From NCBI RefSeq assembly GCF_013415485.1, contig NZ_JACBXS010000007.1, positions 1 to 64,000 of the forward strand: a stretch of 64,000 nt of DNA, in the 5' to 3' direction. This DNA is from Rhabdonatronobacter sediminivivens. GTDB lineage: Bacteria; Pseudomonadota; Alphaproteobacteria; Rhodobacterales; Rhodobacteraceae. Shown piece after piece: positions 43,407-51,987 of the stretch. A program made the position numbers and the translations under genes. Position 1 is the stretch's first letter; the number at the start of each line of letters is the position of its first letter. Under the pieces are notes generated by a model that saw nothing but the letters and a program-made list of their open reading frames with translations, was not told where the DNA came from and ran no database searches.

Positions 43407-44012
43407 CTACTCGCCGGGGCGTTTGAGCGCGAAAACGTCCTGCACCACGGCGTAATCGCGGTAGCCCATGCGCGCCAGCGGGCGGTAGCGGGTGATGTCG
43501 AAAATGCCATCGCGCAGGCAGTCATCGCGCAGATGCACGCCCACCACCTCGCCGATGACCAGGAAATTCGCGGCCCCGTCCAACTGCACGATCTGGCGCA
43601 TCCGGCATTCCAGCGCCGCGGGTGCATTGGCGACGCGCGCGCAGGGGATCATGCTGCACTCGGCCCGCGGCGCCCGGGCGTCCGAGAACTCGTCCACCTC
43701 GCGCGGCCAGGGCCCTGAGGTGCGGTTCATCACGTCCCGCGCTGCCATCTCCACAACATTGACGCAAAAGACGCCGGTGTCACGGATATTGGCCACGCTG
43801 TCCTTGGTTCCGTCCCGGTCCGGCTTGACCCCGGTGGAGGCAAACATGACCTGCGGCGGCTCATAGGCCACGGCGTTGAAGAAGGAATAGGGCGCCAGAT
43901 TGTCCTGCCCGTCCGCGCCGCGGGTCGCAATCCAGCCGATGGGCCGGGGGGTGACAATGGCGTTGAACGGGTTGTGCGGCAGGCCGTGGCCATCCTTGGG
44001 CTGGTAGAACAT
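43407..44012 (-). CDS. Flavin reductase-like domain protein (DIM6/NTAB family)
   Basis: A 201-residue flavin-binding split-barrel protein. Characteristic segments are NAIVTPRPIGWIATR, NLAPYSFFNAVAYEPPQVMF and DTGVFCVNVV. The family includes FMN reductases and flavin-binding oxidoreductases; no partner monooxygenase is adjacent. The start at MFYQPKDG is 35 codons inside the open frame. Divergent from the yigZ-like gene. Confidence 0.87.
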   Translation of the reverse strand: MFYQPKDGHGLPHNPFNAIVTPRPIGWIATRGADGQDNLAPYSFFNAVAYEPPQVMFASTGVKPDRDGTKDSVANIRDTGVFCVNVVEMAARDVMNRTSGPWPREVDEFSDARAPRAECSMIPCARVANAPAALECRMRQIVQLDGAANFLVIGEVVGVHLRDDCLRDGIFDITRYRPLARMGYRDYAVVQDVFALKRPGE

Positions 44013-44143
44013 CCGATCAGGCTCCTGTTGCGATGGGGCACAGATAACGGCCCCGGTCCCGGCAAACCAGTGCGCCTGCGCGCAAAGGGTGTTTGCCGTT
44101 GCCGGGGTTGCGGCCACGGGGCGCCCGGGCTACGGGGGCAGGC

Positions 44144-44506
44144 ATGCGCGTGATGGACGGGATCATAAGCGACCGCGGATCAAGATACGCCGTGTCCGGC
44201 GCGCCCTGCCGCTCTGGCGATGCAGCGCGCGACCTGCTGCGAGAGCTCAAACGCAACAAGCGCTTCGCCAAGGCGACCCATAACACCTGGGCGCTGATCT
44301 GCGATGACGGTGCGATCAAGAATGACGATGGCGAGGCTGGCGCGGGCATGGTGATCCTGCGGATGCTGGAGCGCGAGGGGCTGCGCGATCACCTTGTGGT
44401 GGTCACGCGCTGGTTCGGCGGCAAGCATCTGGGCGGCGACCGTTTCCGCCATGTGCAAACGGCTGTGCGCCACTATCTGGATGCGCTGCAGGCCGGGCGG
44501 GACTGA
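44144..44506 (+). CDS. YigZ/IMPACT (UPF0029) family protein, single domain
   Basis: A protein of about 120 residues matching the N-terminal UPF0029 domain of YigZ/IMPACT proteins: GAPCRSGDAARDLLRELKRNKRF, ATHNTWALI, NDDGEAGAGMVILRML (the usual D-D-G-E-P-x-G-x-A motif in changed form) and VVTRWFGGKHLG. Typical bacterial YigZ proteins are about 200 residues with a second ferredoxin-like domain; that half is missing here. Start at MRVMDGII is inferred from the domain edge. Family function is probably in translation or ribosome-associated control, not settled. Confidence 0.78.
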   Translation: MRVMDGIISDRGSRYAVSGAPCRSGDAARDLLRELKRNKRFAKATHNTWALICDDGAIKNDDGEAGAGMVILRMLEREGLRDHLVVVTRWFGGKHLGGDRFRHVQTAVRHYLDALQAGRD

Positions 44507-44560
44507 GCGCGGCGCCAGAATCATTGCCGCCGCCGGGGGGCGCATGCTAGTCCTAGTGGT

Positions 44561-46429
44561 ATGACGCATCAGGACCGCAATATCAGCCCTGAAATCCGCC
44601 CGCTGGATGAAGCGGCGGTCAACCGCATCGCTGCCGGAGAGGTGGTGGAGCGCCCGGCCTCGGCGGTCAAGGAACTGGTGGAAAACGCCATTGATGCAGG
44701 CGCGCGGCGGATTGATGTCGCCTATGCCGATGGCGGCAAATCCCTGATCCGGGTGGTGGATGATGGCCACGGCATGGCGCCGGAGGCCCTGCCGCTGGCG
44801 GTGGCGCGGCATGCGACCTCCAAGATCGACGGCAGTGATCTGGTCAATATCCGCAGCTTCGGCTTCCGGGGCGAGGCCTTGGCCAGCCTTGGCTCCGTGG
44901 GGCGGCTGAGCATCACCTCGCGGGCTGTCGGCACGCCCGAGGCCGCGCAGATCACGGTATCCGCCGGGCGCGTGGCCGGGGTGCGCCCCGCCGCGCTGGG
45001 CCAGGGCAGCGTGATCGAATTGCGCGATCTGTTCCACGCCACGCCCGCGCGGCTGAAATTCCTGCGCACCGACCGGGCCGAGGCGCAGGCCATCGGCGAT
45101 GTGATCAAGCGCCTGGCCATGGCCGAGCCGGGGATCGGTTTCACCCTGCGCGATGTGACCGATGGCGGGGATCGCATCCTGCTGCGCGCCGACCCCGAAC
45201 CCGGCCAGGGCGCCGAGGCGCTGGAGGCCCGGCTGTCGCGCATCATGGGGCGAGAGTTTGCGCAGAATGCCCTGCGCCTGGAGGCCGCGCGCGACGGTTT
45301 CGTGCTGACCGGTCTGGCCGGGCTGCCCACGCAATCGCGCGGGGCGGCCGTGGCGCAGCATATGTTCGTCAATCGCCGACCCGTGCGGGACAAGCTGATG
45401 ATCGGGGCGCTGCGGGCGGCCTATGCGGATCTGATGCCGCGTGACCGGCATGCCATGGTGGCGCTCTATCTGGACTGCCCGCCCGAGCTTGTGGACGTCA
45501 ATGTCCACCCTGCCAAGGCCGAGGTCCGCTTTCGAGAGCCCGGGGTGGTGCGCGGGTTCATCGTGGGGGCGCTGCGCCATGCGCTGGCGGGGGCGGGGCA
45601 TCGCTCCTCCAGCACCATTGCCGGGGCGGCGCTGGGGGCGTTCCGGCCTGAAGGCAGCGCCCCTCCGGGCCGGGGGTATGGTCCCCGGCCGCTGGCGCCG
45701 CACACCCCGGCGCAGGGCGCGCTCTCCGCCGCGCAACTGGCGCAGGCGCCCGAAGGGTTTGCCGAAGCCAGTGCCACGCGCGCCCTGTTCGACACGCTTC
45801 CCGGCGGTGCCGCCCCGGACGCCGACCAGCCGCTTCAGCCCGCCCAGGCTGGCCCGCTTGGTGCCGCGCGCGGGCAGCTTCATGGCACCTATATCGTTGC
45901 GCAATCCGGGGATGGCGTGATCCTGGTGGATCAGCATGCCGCCCATGAACGCCTGGTCTATGAACGGCTGAAACTCGCCCGCGACCGCCATGGGGTTGTT
46001 GCCCAGGCGCTGCTGGTCCCCGAGGTGGTCGAGATGGACCCCGCCGATGCCGCCATGGTGCTGGAGTTCGCGCCGGAACTGGCGCGGCTGGGACTGGTCA
46101 TCGAGGCCTTCGGCCCCGGCGCGGTTGTGGTGCGTGAAACCCCGGCGCTGCTGGGGGTTGTCGATGGTGCTGGTTTGCTGGCCGATTGCGCCGACGCCCT
46201 GCGCGACGGCAGCGGCACGCAGGCGCTGGAGCAGCGGGTGGATGCGGTGCTCTCGCGCATGGCCTGCCACGGGTCTGTCCGCGCGGGCCGCGCGATGCGT
46301 ATCGACGAGATGAACGCCCTGCTGCGCGAGATGGAGGCAACCCCGCATTCCGGACAGTGCAACCATGGCCGTCCGACCTGGATCGAGCTCAAACTGCCGG
46401 ATATCGAGAAGCTGTTTGGCAGGCGATAA
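44561..46429 (+). CDS. mutL: DNA mismatch repair protein MutL
   Basis: A 622-residue MutL with a GHKL ATPase N-terminus ([51 protein letters not shown]) and a C-terminal dimerisation domain. The endonuclease motif DQHA-x2-E-x4-E is present as [12 protein letters not shown] (about residue 455), along with [12 protein letters not shown] and [12 protein letters not shown], so this is the nicking type of MutL used by bacteria without MutH. The linker of about 120 residues is proline/alanine rich. Confidence 0.96.
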   Translation: MTHQDRNISPEIRPLDEAAVNRIAAGEVVERPASAVKELVENAIDAGARRIDVAYADGGKSLIRVVDDGHGMAPEALPLAVARHATSKIDGSDLVNIRSFGFRGEALASLGSVGRLSITSRAVGTPEAAQITVSAGRVAGVRPAALGQGSVIELRDLFHATPARLKFLRTDRAEAQAIGDVIKRLAMAEPGIGFTLRDVTDGGDRILLRADPEPGQGAEALEARLSRIMGREFAQNALRLEAARDGFVLTGLAGLPTQSRGAAVAQHMFVNRRPVRDKLMIGALRAAYADLMPRDRHAMVALYLDCPPELVDVNVHPAKAEVRFREPGVVRGFIVGALRHALAGAGHRSSSTIAGAALGAFRPEGSAPPGRGYGPRPLAPHTPAQGALSAAQLAQAPEGFAEASATRALFDTLPGGAAPDADQPLQPAQAGPLGAARGQLHGTYIVAQSGDGVILVDQHAAHERLVYERLKLARDRHGVVAQALLVPEVVEMDPADAAMVLEFAPELARLGLVIEAFGPGAVVVRETPALLGVVDGAGLLADCADALRDGSGTQALEQRVDAVLSRMACHGSVRAGRAMRIDEMNALLREMEATPHSGQCNHGRPTWIELKLPDIEKLFGRR

Positions 46430-46512
46430 CCGGGCGCCCCTTCTTTTTCGGCCTTAACTCCGCCGCGCAGGTCCCGGAAAAAACGGGAAATTTCACAGTC
46501 AGCGCCGCCGGG

Positions 46513-46531
46513 GGTCAATCTTGCATTGACC
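46513..46531. repeat. Short inverted repeat between mutL and chrR
   Basis: GGTCAAT / ATTGACC with a 5-nt loop in the 194-bp gap between the convergent mutL and chrR genes. A second small hairpin (GTCC/GGAC) lies nearer chrR. Neither has a convincing T-run; they may be weak terminators. Confidence 0.3.
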
Positions 46532-46623
46532 AAGGCGCGCCCCGGAGCGTGGCAACACAACTGAAACCGCGCCGCGGGGCAGATGTTCAAAAAGTGAAAG
46601 TCCCTGGGGGACCGGCCCGCCGC

Positions 46624-47274
46624 TCAGATCCGCAGGAAAGGCTGCGCAAGCCGCGGCAGAAGTCCGCTGAACTTCAGCGGTGCGTCGGTCACGGCCAGGC
46701 AGATGCAATCCAGGCCGGGTTCGGCAACGGGGGTATGCTGCGTCTCCTCGGTGGCGATTTCGATGTCGCCGGGTCCAAAGCGGTCATGCTCATCGCGAAA
46801 GGCGCCTTGCAGCACCAGGGTCAGTTCCATTCCGTGATGGCCGTGATCGGGCACCGCGACACCGCCGGGGATATACAGCAGCCGTGCGCTCGCCTCGGAC
46901 GAGGTGTTCAGGATCGCCTGCCGGACCCCTCCGCCAACGGCACGCCAGCGCACATGGTCCAGGTCCCCGCCGACATAGCCGTAGAGCGGCTCCGGAAACA
47001 CGCGGTGCGCAGGCCTCGGCGGTGACGCCCGTGCGTCCTCGGCGTCCGACATGGCAATTTTCTGCATGGTGGCCGCCAGCGCATCGGGCGCCATCGACAC
47101 CTGGGGCAAGAGCTGGTCCAGCAACGACCCGCCCACGGCATCATAGGCTTCCAGCCGCGCGCGGCAGTCATCGCAGAGCGAGACATGCGTGGCCACGATC
47201 AGGCTGAAGGCCTCGGGCAGGGTGCCGGCCGAATAGGCCATCAGCAGGTCATCGGTGAGGTGATGTCGGATCAT
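46624..47274 (-). CDS. chrR: ChrR family anti-sigma factor
   Basis: A 216-residue zinc anti-sigma factor. The N-terminal ZAS domain carries the zinc ligands His5, His30, Cys34 and Cys37 (THVSLCDDC), matching the H-H-C-C set known in Rhodobacter sphaeroides ChrR; it binds RpoE. The C-terminal cupin domain has the metal cluster around PDHGHHGMELT and later ETQHTP and is required for the singlet-oxygen response. Its ATG overlaps the rpoE stop (ATGA), coupling the two. Confidence 0.93.
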   Translation of the reverse strand: MIRHHLTDDLLMAYSAGTLPEAFSLIVATHVSLCDDCRARLEAYDAVGGSLLDQLLPQVSMAPDALAATMQKIAMSDAEDARASPPRPAHRVFPEPLYGYVGGDLDHVRWRAVGGGVRQAILNTSSEASARLLYIPGGVAVPDHGHHGMELTLVLQGAFRDEHDRFGPGDIEIATEETQHTPVAEPGLDCICLAVTDAPLKFSGLLPRLAQPFLRI

Positions 47275-47834
47275 TTCGGTATGCTTTCGTGAGACATGGC
47301 ATGGCGCAGGCGGTCCAGCGCTATCCGTATTCGTGACTTGATGGTGCCCAGCGGCAGGCCGGTCGCCTCGGCGATCTCGGAATGGCTCAGGTCACCGAAA
47401 TAGGCGCGTTCGATCAGCACCCGCTGTTTTTCGGGCAGGGTCTCCAGCGCCTGTGTCAGGCGCCGGGTTTCCTGCTGCAGCGACAGGGTATCGAGCTGGT
47501 CCGGTTCGGCCTCGGGGCCCCAGGTCAGGTCTTCGGGTTCGGGGCGGCGCTGGCGGCGCAGCATGTCGATGCGCCGGTTCCGCGCGATGGTGAAGATCCA
47601 TGTGGAGGCACTGGCGCGCGACGGGTCGAACAGCGCGGCCTTGCGCCACACGGTCGCCATCACATCCTGTGCACATTCCTCGGCCATGGCTTCATCCGCT
47701 CCGGATTTCATCAAGAACGCCTTCACCCGCGGCGCAAAATGCGCAAACAGCCGGGCAAAAGCGGCGGCATCCTGTGATGCCGCGACAAGTTTCAGGTCTG
47801 CCACCCAGTCGGGTTCAGCGTGCGTCCGTGTCAC
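47271..47834 (-). CDS. rpoE: ECF sigma factor RpoE (singlet oxygen response)
   Basis: A sigma-70 family ECF factor. Region 2 is visible in AFARLFAHFAPRVKAFLMKSG through FDPSRASASTWIFTIARNRRIDMLRR, and region 4 in LPEKQRVLIERAYFGDLSHSEIAEATGLPLGTIKSRIRIALDRLRHA. GTG at 47834 (VTRTHAEPDW) gives 187 residues, the usual family length, with GAGGA upstream. An ATG at 47942 would add a 36-residue non-conserved tail and coincides with the predicted transcription start. Cotranscribed with chrR; probably autoregulated through the promoter at 47947-47976. Confidence 0.92.
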   Translation of the reverse strand: MTRTHAEPDWVADLKLVAASQDAAAFARLFAHFAPRVKAFLMKSGADEAMAEECAQDVMATVWRKAALFDPSRASASTWIFTIARNRRIDMLRRQRRPEPEDLTWGPEAEPDQLDTLSLQQETRRLTQALETLPEKQRVLIERAYFGDLSHSEIAEATGLPLGTIKSRIRIALDRLRHAMSHESIPK

Positions 47835-47946
47835 CTTGGCCTGTTCCTCAAGCGAATGTCCTGTCTGTCGCTGCCCACCAGCATAGGTGTGCAGTACAGC
47901 GGGCGCATCCGCTTTTTCAGGCCAGGGGACGGCTTCGAACATAATC

Positions 47947-47976
47947 GTGATACGGGGGCATTGCGGGGCTGGATGA
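47947..47976 (-). promoter_or_regulatory. Predicted RpoE-dependent promoter of rpoE-chrR
   Basis: On the minus strand TCATCC, 17 bp, GTATCAC. The same two words at the same spacing occur on the plus strand before the divergent operon. The -35 word differs by one base from the TGATCC-type element remembered for the Rhodobacter RpoE family. Confidence 0.72.
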
Positions 47977-48043
47977 AAAATATCCACCGCTTTTCGGCGA
48001 AAGATACCTTGCTCACGGCATGATGTCGCAGGCTTGCCTTATG

Positions 48044-48073
48044 TCATCCGGACTGGTCCAAGCAGCGTATCAC
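48044..48073 (+). promoter_or_regulatory. Predicted RpoE-dependent promoter of the FAD-oxidase operon
   Basis: TCATCC, 17 bp, GTATCAC, ending 30 bp before the start codon at 48103, with AGGAG at 48091-48095 as ribosome site. Identical words and spacing to the divergent rpoE promoter. Confidence 0.75.
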
Positions 48074-48102
48074 TGTAAAGGCGATCAGACAGGAGCGGCT
48101 GC

Positions 48103-49401
48103 ATGCCATTTGAGAAAGTTGACACTCCCCGGCGGCGCATCGCGGTCATCGGGGCCGGAATCACGGGTCTTTCGGCGGCCTGGCACCTGGCCGACACCCA
48201 TGACCTGGTCCTGTTCGAGGCCGAGGCCCGTCTGGGCGGTCATGCCCGCACCGTTCTGGCGGGCAAGCGCGGGGATCAGCCGGTGGATACCGGGTTCATC
48301 GTGTTCAACCATGTCAACTATCCCGGCCTGCTGCGCATGTTCCGCGATCTGGACGTGCCCACCGCGCCGTCGAACATGAGCTTCGGCGCCTCCTTCGACG
48401 GGGGGCGCTGCGAATATGCGCTGCACGGGCTGGATCCGATCTTTGCCACCCGCCGCAACCTGGTGGACCCGCGCTTCTTGCGCATGATCCGTGATATCCT
48501 GCGGTTCAACCGTGACGGGCTGGCCATGGCGCAAGGAACGGACATGACCATTGGCGATCTGCTGGCGCAGTTGCGCACCGGCGCGTGGTTCCGCGAGCGG
48601 TATCTGCTGCCATTCTCGGGGGCGATCTGGTCCACGCCGACGGCGCGGATCATGGATTTCCCGGCGGCGGCCATGATGGAGTTCTTCCGCAATCACGGGT
48701 TGCTGGGGTATCACGGCCAACACCAATGGCACACGGTGCGCGGCGGGTCGCGCGAATATGTCCAGCGGCTGGAGCAATATCTGCGAAACGCGGGCGTGGA
48801 CCTGCGCCCGGGCGCGCCGGTGGCAGGTGTGCGGCGTACCCCCATTGGGGTGGAAGTCCGCGCCCGGGGCGGCGAGTGGGACGCCTTTGATGAGGTGATC
48901 TTTGCCACCCATTCCGATGTGACCCTGCGGCTGCTGTCAGATGCCACCCCGTCCGAGGCCGAGGCCCTGGCCGCCGTGCGTTTCCAGCCGAATGAGGCGA
49001 TCCTGCACAGCGATCCGGCGGTCATGCCGAAGCGGCGCAAATGCTGGGCCAGCTGGGTCTATACTGAACTCGGGCCGCAGGATCGCGCGCGCATCTCGCT
49101 CAGCTACTGGATGAATTCTCTGCAGCCGATCCCCATGGATGATCCGCTGTTTGTCACGCTCAACGCCACCACCCCGGTGCGCGAGGAGCTGATCCACGAC
49201 ACCTATACCTTCGATCACCCGCTCTTTGACCGCGCCGCCTTGCAGGCGCAAAAGACGTTGCGCGGGCTGAACGGCACGGCACGGACCTGGTTCGCGGGCG
49301 CCTGGATGAAGAACGGCTTTCACGAGGACGGCTTTGCCAGCGCCGCCGAGGTCGCCCATGCCATCCGCCGCCAGCCGAACCCGGCGCTGAGCGCGGCATG
49401 A
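48103..49401 (+). CDS. FAD-dependent amine oxidase-like protein of the RpoE regulon
   Basis: A 432-residue flavoprotein with an N-terminal Rossmann FAD motif (RRIAVIGAGITGLSAAWHLAD, then LFEAEARLGGHA) and the family segment DTGFIVFNHVNYPGLLRMF. Relatives are annotated as cyclopropane-fatty-acid-associated flavoproteins. The order of this gene and the next four equals the R. sphaeroides RSP1091-1087 operon of the singlet-oxygen regulon, which has been linked to furan fatty acid formation in membrane lipids. A role in fatty-acid desaturation/oxidation is therefore likely. Overlaps the next gene by ATGA. Confidence 0.87.
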   Translation: MPFEKVDTPRRRIAVIGAGITGLSAAWHLADTHDLVLFEAEARLGGHARTVLAGKRGDQPVDTGFIVFNHVNYPGLLRMFRDLDVPTAPSNMSFGASFDGGRCEYALHGLDPIFATRRNLVDPRFLRMIRDILRFNRDGLAMAQGTDMTIGDLLAQLRTGAWFRERYLLPFSGAIWSTPTARIMDFPAAAMMEFFRNHGLLGYHGQHQWHTVRGGSREYVQRLEQYLRNAGVDLRPGAPVAGVRRTPIGVEVRARGGEWDAFDEVIFATHSDVTLRLLSDATPSEAEALAAVRFQPNEAILHSDPAVMPKRRKCWASWVYTELGPQDRARISLSYWMNSLQPIPMDDPLFVTLNATTPVREELIHDTYTFDHPLFDRAALQAQKTLRGLNGTARTWFAGAWMKNGFHEDGFASAAEVAHAIRRQPNPALSAA

Positions 49402-50159
49402 GTGTGCCGGAGCATATATCCGGGCGCACCTTTCACGGGCGCCGGGGCGGGGTGGAAAACCGCTTTACCTATACGGTGGATTACATCCTGCTGGAGCCCG
49501 AGGCCGACCAGCGCCTGCCAGCCCTGATGTCGCGCAACCGCGCCAATGTCACCGCGCTGCATGACCGTGACCATGGCGGCGCGGTGGGGGCGGGGCAGGG
49601 GGCGGCCTGGGTGCGTGCGCTTCTGGCCGAGCGTGACCTGGACGCCGTGACCGACGGGCAGGTGCTGCTGCTGGCGCAGCCGCGGGTGCTGGGGCATGTG
49701 TTCAACCCGGTCAGCTTCTGGCTGTGCCATGACCGGGATGGCGCCCTGCGCGTGGTGATCGCCGAGGTGAACAACACCTTTGGCGACCGCCATTCCTATC
49801 TGTGCCACCATGATGACCTGCGCCCCATCACCGCGCAGGACATGCTTGCGGCGCGCAAGGTCTTCCACGTCTCGCCCTTTCAGCCGATCGAGGGGGGCTA
49901 CAGCTTTCGCTTCGACATCACGCCCGAGCGCGTGGGGATCTGGATCGAATACGGCCGGGGCAATGGCGGGCTGATCGCCACGCTGACGGGGCGGCGGCGC
50001 GTGCTGAACAACCGGGCGATCCTGTGGTCGCTTCTGCGCCGGCCGCTGGGCTCGCGCCGGGTGCTGGCGCTGATCCACTGGCAGGCGCTGAAACTGTGGT
50101 GGCGGGGCGCGCGCTATCGCCCCCGGCCCGAACCGCCACTGGACGAGGTCACGCGGTGA
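49398..50159 (+). CDS. DUF1365 family protein
   Basis: A 253-residue protein of DUF1365: RTFHGRRGGVENRFTYTVDY at the N-terminus, QPRVLGHVFNPVSFWLCHD and AARKVFHVSPFQPIEGGYSF are the family landmarks. Biochemical role unknown; it is nearly always beside the FAD oxidase and a cyclopropane synthase. Linked to both neighbours by overlapping start/stop codons (ATGA before, GTGA after). Confidence 0.9.
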   Translation: MSVPEHISGRTFHGRRGGVENRFTYTVDYILLEPEADQRLPALMSRNRANVTALHDRDHGGAVGAGQGAAWVRALLAERDLDAVTDGQVLLLAQPRVLGHVFNPVSFWLCHDRDGALRVVIAEVNNTFGDRHSYLCHHDDLRPITAQDMLAARKVFHVSPFQPIEGGYSFRFDITPERVGIWIEYGRGNGGLIATLTGRRRVLNNRAILWSLLRRPLGSRRVLALIHWQALKLWWRGARYRPRPEPPLDEVTR

Positions 50160-51427
50160 CCGCCCTGGCCGGGACCCCTGCCGCCGCTGCGCGCGGCGCC
50201 TCGCTGCCAGCCTATGGGCTGTTTGCGGGGCTTCTGGCCATGGCCGGGCTGCCCATCTATATCCATGCGCCGAAATTCTATGTCGATGAATATGGCGTGA
50301 CCCTGGGCGCGCTGGCGGGAGCGCTGTTCCTGCTGCGGCTGCTGGATTTCATGCAGGACCCGGCGCTGGGCTGGCTGGCGGCGCGGCTGCGCGCGGCGCG
50401 TGGGCTGGCGGTGACGGTGGCGGGCGGGGTGATGGCGCTGGCGATGCTGGGCCTCTTTGCCGTGGCCCCGCCTTTCGCCCCGGTCTTGTGGTTCGCGCTG
50501 ATGCTGACGGCGCTGTTTTCGGCCTTCAGCTTCCTGACAATCGCCTTCTACGCCACCGGCGCGCAGAAGGGCGAGGCGCTGGGCCCGGGCGGCCATGTCC
50601 GGCTGGCGGGCTGGCGCGAAACCGGCGCGCTGCTGGGCGTCTGCCTTGCCGCCGCCGCCCCCAGCGCGCTGATGTTGCTCACCGACAGCCACTTCGCCGC
50701 CTTTGCCATGGGCTTTGCGCTGCTGGCCGCGCTGGCGCTGTGGGCCATGGCGGCGGAATGGGCGCGCTATCCGCTGGAGGCCAGCCCCGGCGCGGGGTTC
50801 GGCGTGGTCCTGGGCGACCGCCAGGCGCGGCGCTTGCTGATCGTGGCGTTTCTGAACGCAACCCCGGTGGCCGTGACCTCCACCCTGTTCCTGTTCTTTG
50901 TCGAAAGCCGCCTGATGGCGCCGGGGTGGGAGGGGCCGCTGCTGATCCTGTTCTTCCTGGCCGCCGCCCTGTCCGCCCCGGTCTGGGCCCGGCTGGCGCG
51001 GCGCTTCGGGGCGAAGCGGGTGCTGCTGGCGGGGATGGGGCTGGCGGTGCTGGCCTTTGCCGTGGTCCCGTTCCTGGGGCCGGGCGATGTGGCGCTCTTT
51101 GCAGTGGTCTGCCTGCTGACCGGGGCGGGGCTGGGGGCGGATCTGACGCTGCTCTCGGCGCTGTTTTCGCGCCGGATGGCGGCGGTGCTGCCCGATGCCG
51201 CCGGGGGCTTCGGGCTCTGGGCCTTTGTCACCAAGGCCACGCTGGCCATTGCCGCGATCATCGTCCTGCCGCTGCTGGATGTGGCGGGCTTTACCTCGGG
51301 CACGGAAAACACGCCGCAGGCGCTGGCCATGCTGACCCTGCTTTATGCCGGGCCGCCCTGCATCCTGAAACTTGCGGCCATGGCACTGCTGGCCGCCACC
51401 CCCATCAACGAGGGAGATCACCAATGA
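50156..51427 (+). CDS. MFS/GPH-type transporter of the RpoE regulon
   Basis: A 423-residue, roughly 12-helix transporter of the major facilitator superfamily, glycoside-pentoside-hexuronide-like branch (FYVDEYGVTLGALAGALFLLRLLDFMQDPALG carries the loop 2-3 D-x-x-x-D-P pattern). GTG at 50156 overlaps the previous stop; the longer frame lies inside the DUF1365 gene. Substrate unknown; a lipid precursor is conceivable because its neighbours appear to modify fatty acids. Confidence 0.87.
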   Translation: MTALAGTPAAAARGASLPAYGLFAGLLAMAGLPIYIHAPKFYVDEYGVTLGALAGALFLLRLLDFMQDPALGWLAARLRAARGLAVTVAGGVMALAMLGLFAVAPPFAPVLWFALMLTALFSAFSFLTIAFYATGAQKGEALGPGGHVRLAGWRETGALLGVCLAAAAPSALMLLTDSHFAAFAMGFALLAALALWAMAAEWARYPLEASPGAGFGVVLGDRQARRLLIVAFLNATPVAVTSTLFLFFVESRLMAPGWEGPLLILFFLAAALSAPVWARLARRFGAKRVLLAGMGLAVLAFAVVPFLGPGDVALFAVVCLLTGAGLGADLTLLSALFSRRMAAVLPDAAGGFGLWAFVTKATLAIAAIIVLPLLDVAGFTSGTENTPQALAMLTLLYAGPPCILKLAAMALLAATPINEGDHQ

Positions 51428-51987
51428 GCACGCTTGCAACGCTGCTTCTGGGCATGGCGCTGGCCGCCGTGCTGTTCATGCTGGCGCAGCGTTACGGCTT
51501 CGGTTTTGCGGCCCAACGCGCCGCCGATTACGCCGAGCGCCAGCCGCAGATCGACATTCGCGAACATCTGAACGGCCCGATCCTGTGCGAGGGGGTGATC
51601 TACGGGCCGACCGGGCGCGTGACCTCGCGTTTCGTGGCCGATTTCGATGCCCGCTGGGACGGCAATCGCGGTGTGGTGACTGAGCATTTCCGCTATGACA
51701 GCGGCACCGAACAGACGCGGGAATGGCGCCTTACCCTTGGCAATGACGGGCGGATCAAGGCCGAGGCCGCCGATCTGGTCGGCCCCGGCGCGGGCCGGCA
51801 GGAGGGCTCGGCGGTGCATCTGGCCTATCGCATCCGCCTGCCCGAGAGCGCGGGCGGGCACACGCTGGATGTGAATGACTGGATGTATCTGGTCGAAAAC
51901 GGAACCATCGTGAACCGCAGCCAGTTCCGCAAGTTCGGGATCAAGGTTGCCGAGCTGGTGGCGACAATGCGCAAGAAACCGGCATGA
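51424..51987 (+). CDS. DUF3833 family protein
   Basis: A 187-residue DUF3833 protein with one N-terminal hydrophobic segment (TLLLGMALAAVLFML), probably a membrane anchor or uncleaved signal. Family landmarks are IREHLNGPILCEGVIYGPTGRV, FRYDSGTEQTREWRL and LDVNDWMYLVENGTIVNRSQF. Possibly a lipocalin-like periplasmic lipid-binding protein, but this is not established. Overlaps both neighbours by ATGA. Confidence 0.87.
   Translation: MSTLATLLLGMALAAVLFMLAQRYGFGFAAQRAADYAERQPQIDIREHLNGPILCEGVIYGPTGRVTSRFVADFDARWDGNRGVVTEHFRYDSGTEQTREWRLTLGNDGRIKAEAADLVGPGAGRQEGSAVHLAYRIRLPESAGGHTLDVNDWMYLVENGTIVNRSQFRKFGIKVAELVATMRKKPA

Noticed and set aside
44180-46366. A 728-codon antisense frame across mutL
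   Set aside because: Shadow of a GC-rich gene; the sense frame carries all MutL motifs.
47942-47987. Longer rpoE start in the full open frame
   Set aside because: It overlaps the predicted promoter and adds non-conserved residues; GTG at 47834 gives the family length.
50114-51439. A 441-codon antisense frame across the MFS gene
   Set aside because: Extremely Gln/Arg/His-rich, a typical antisense artefact of alanine/leucine-rich membrane proteins.
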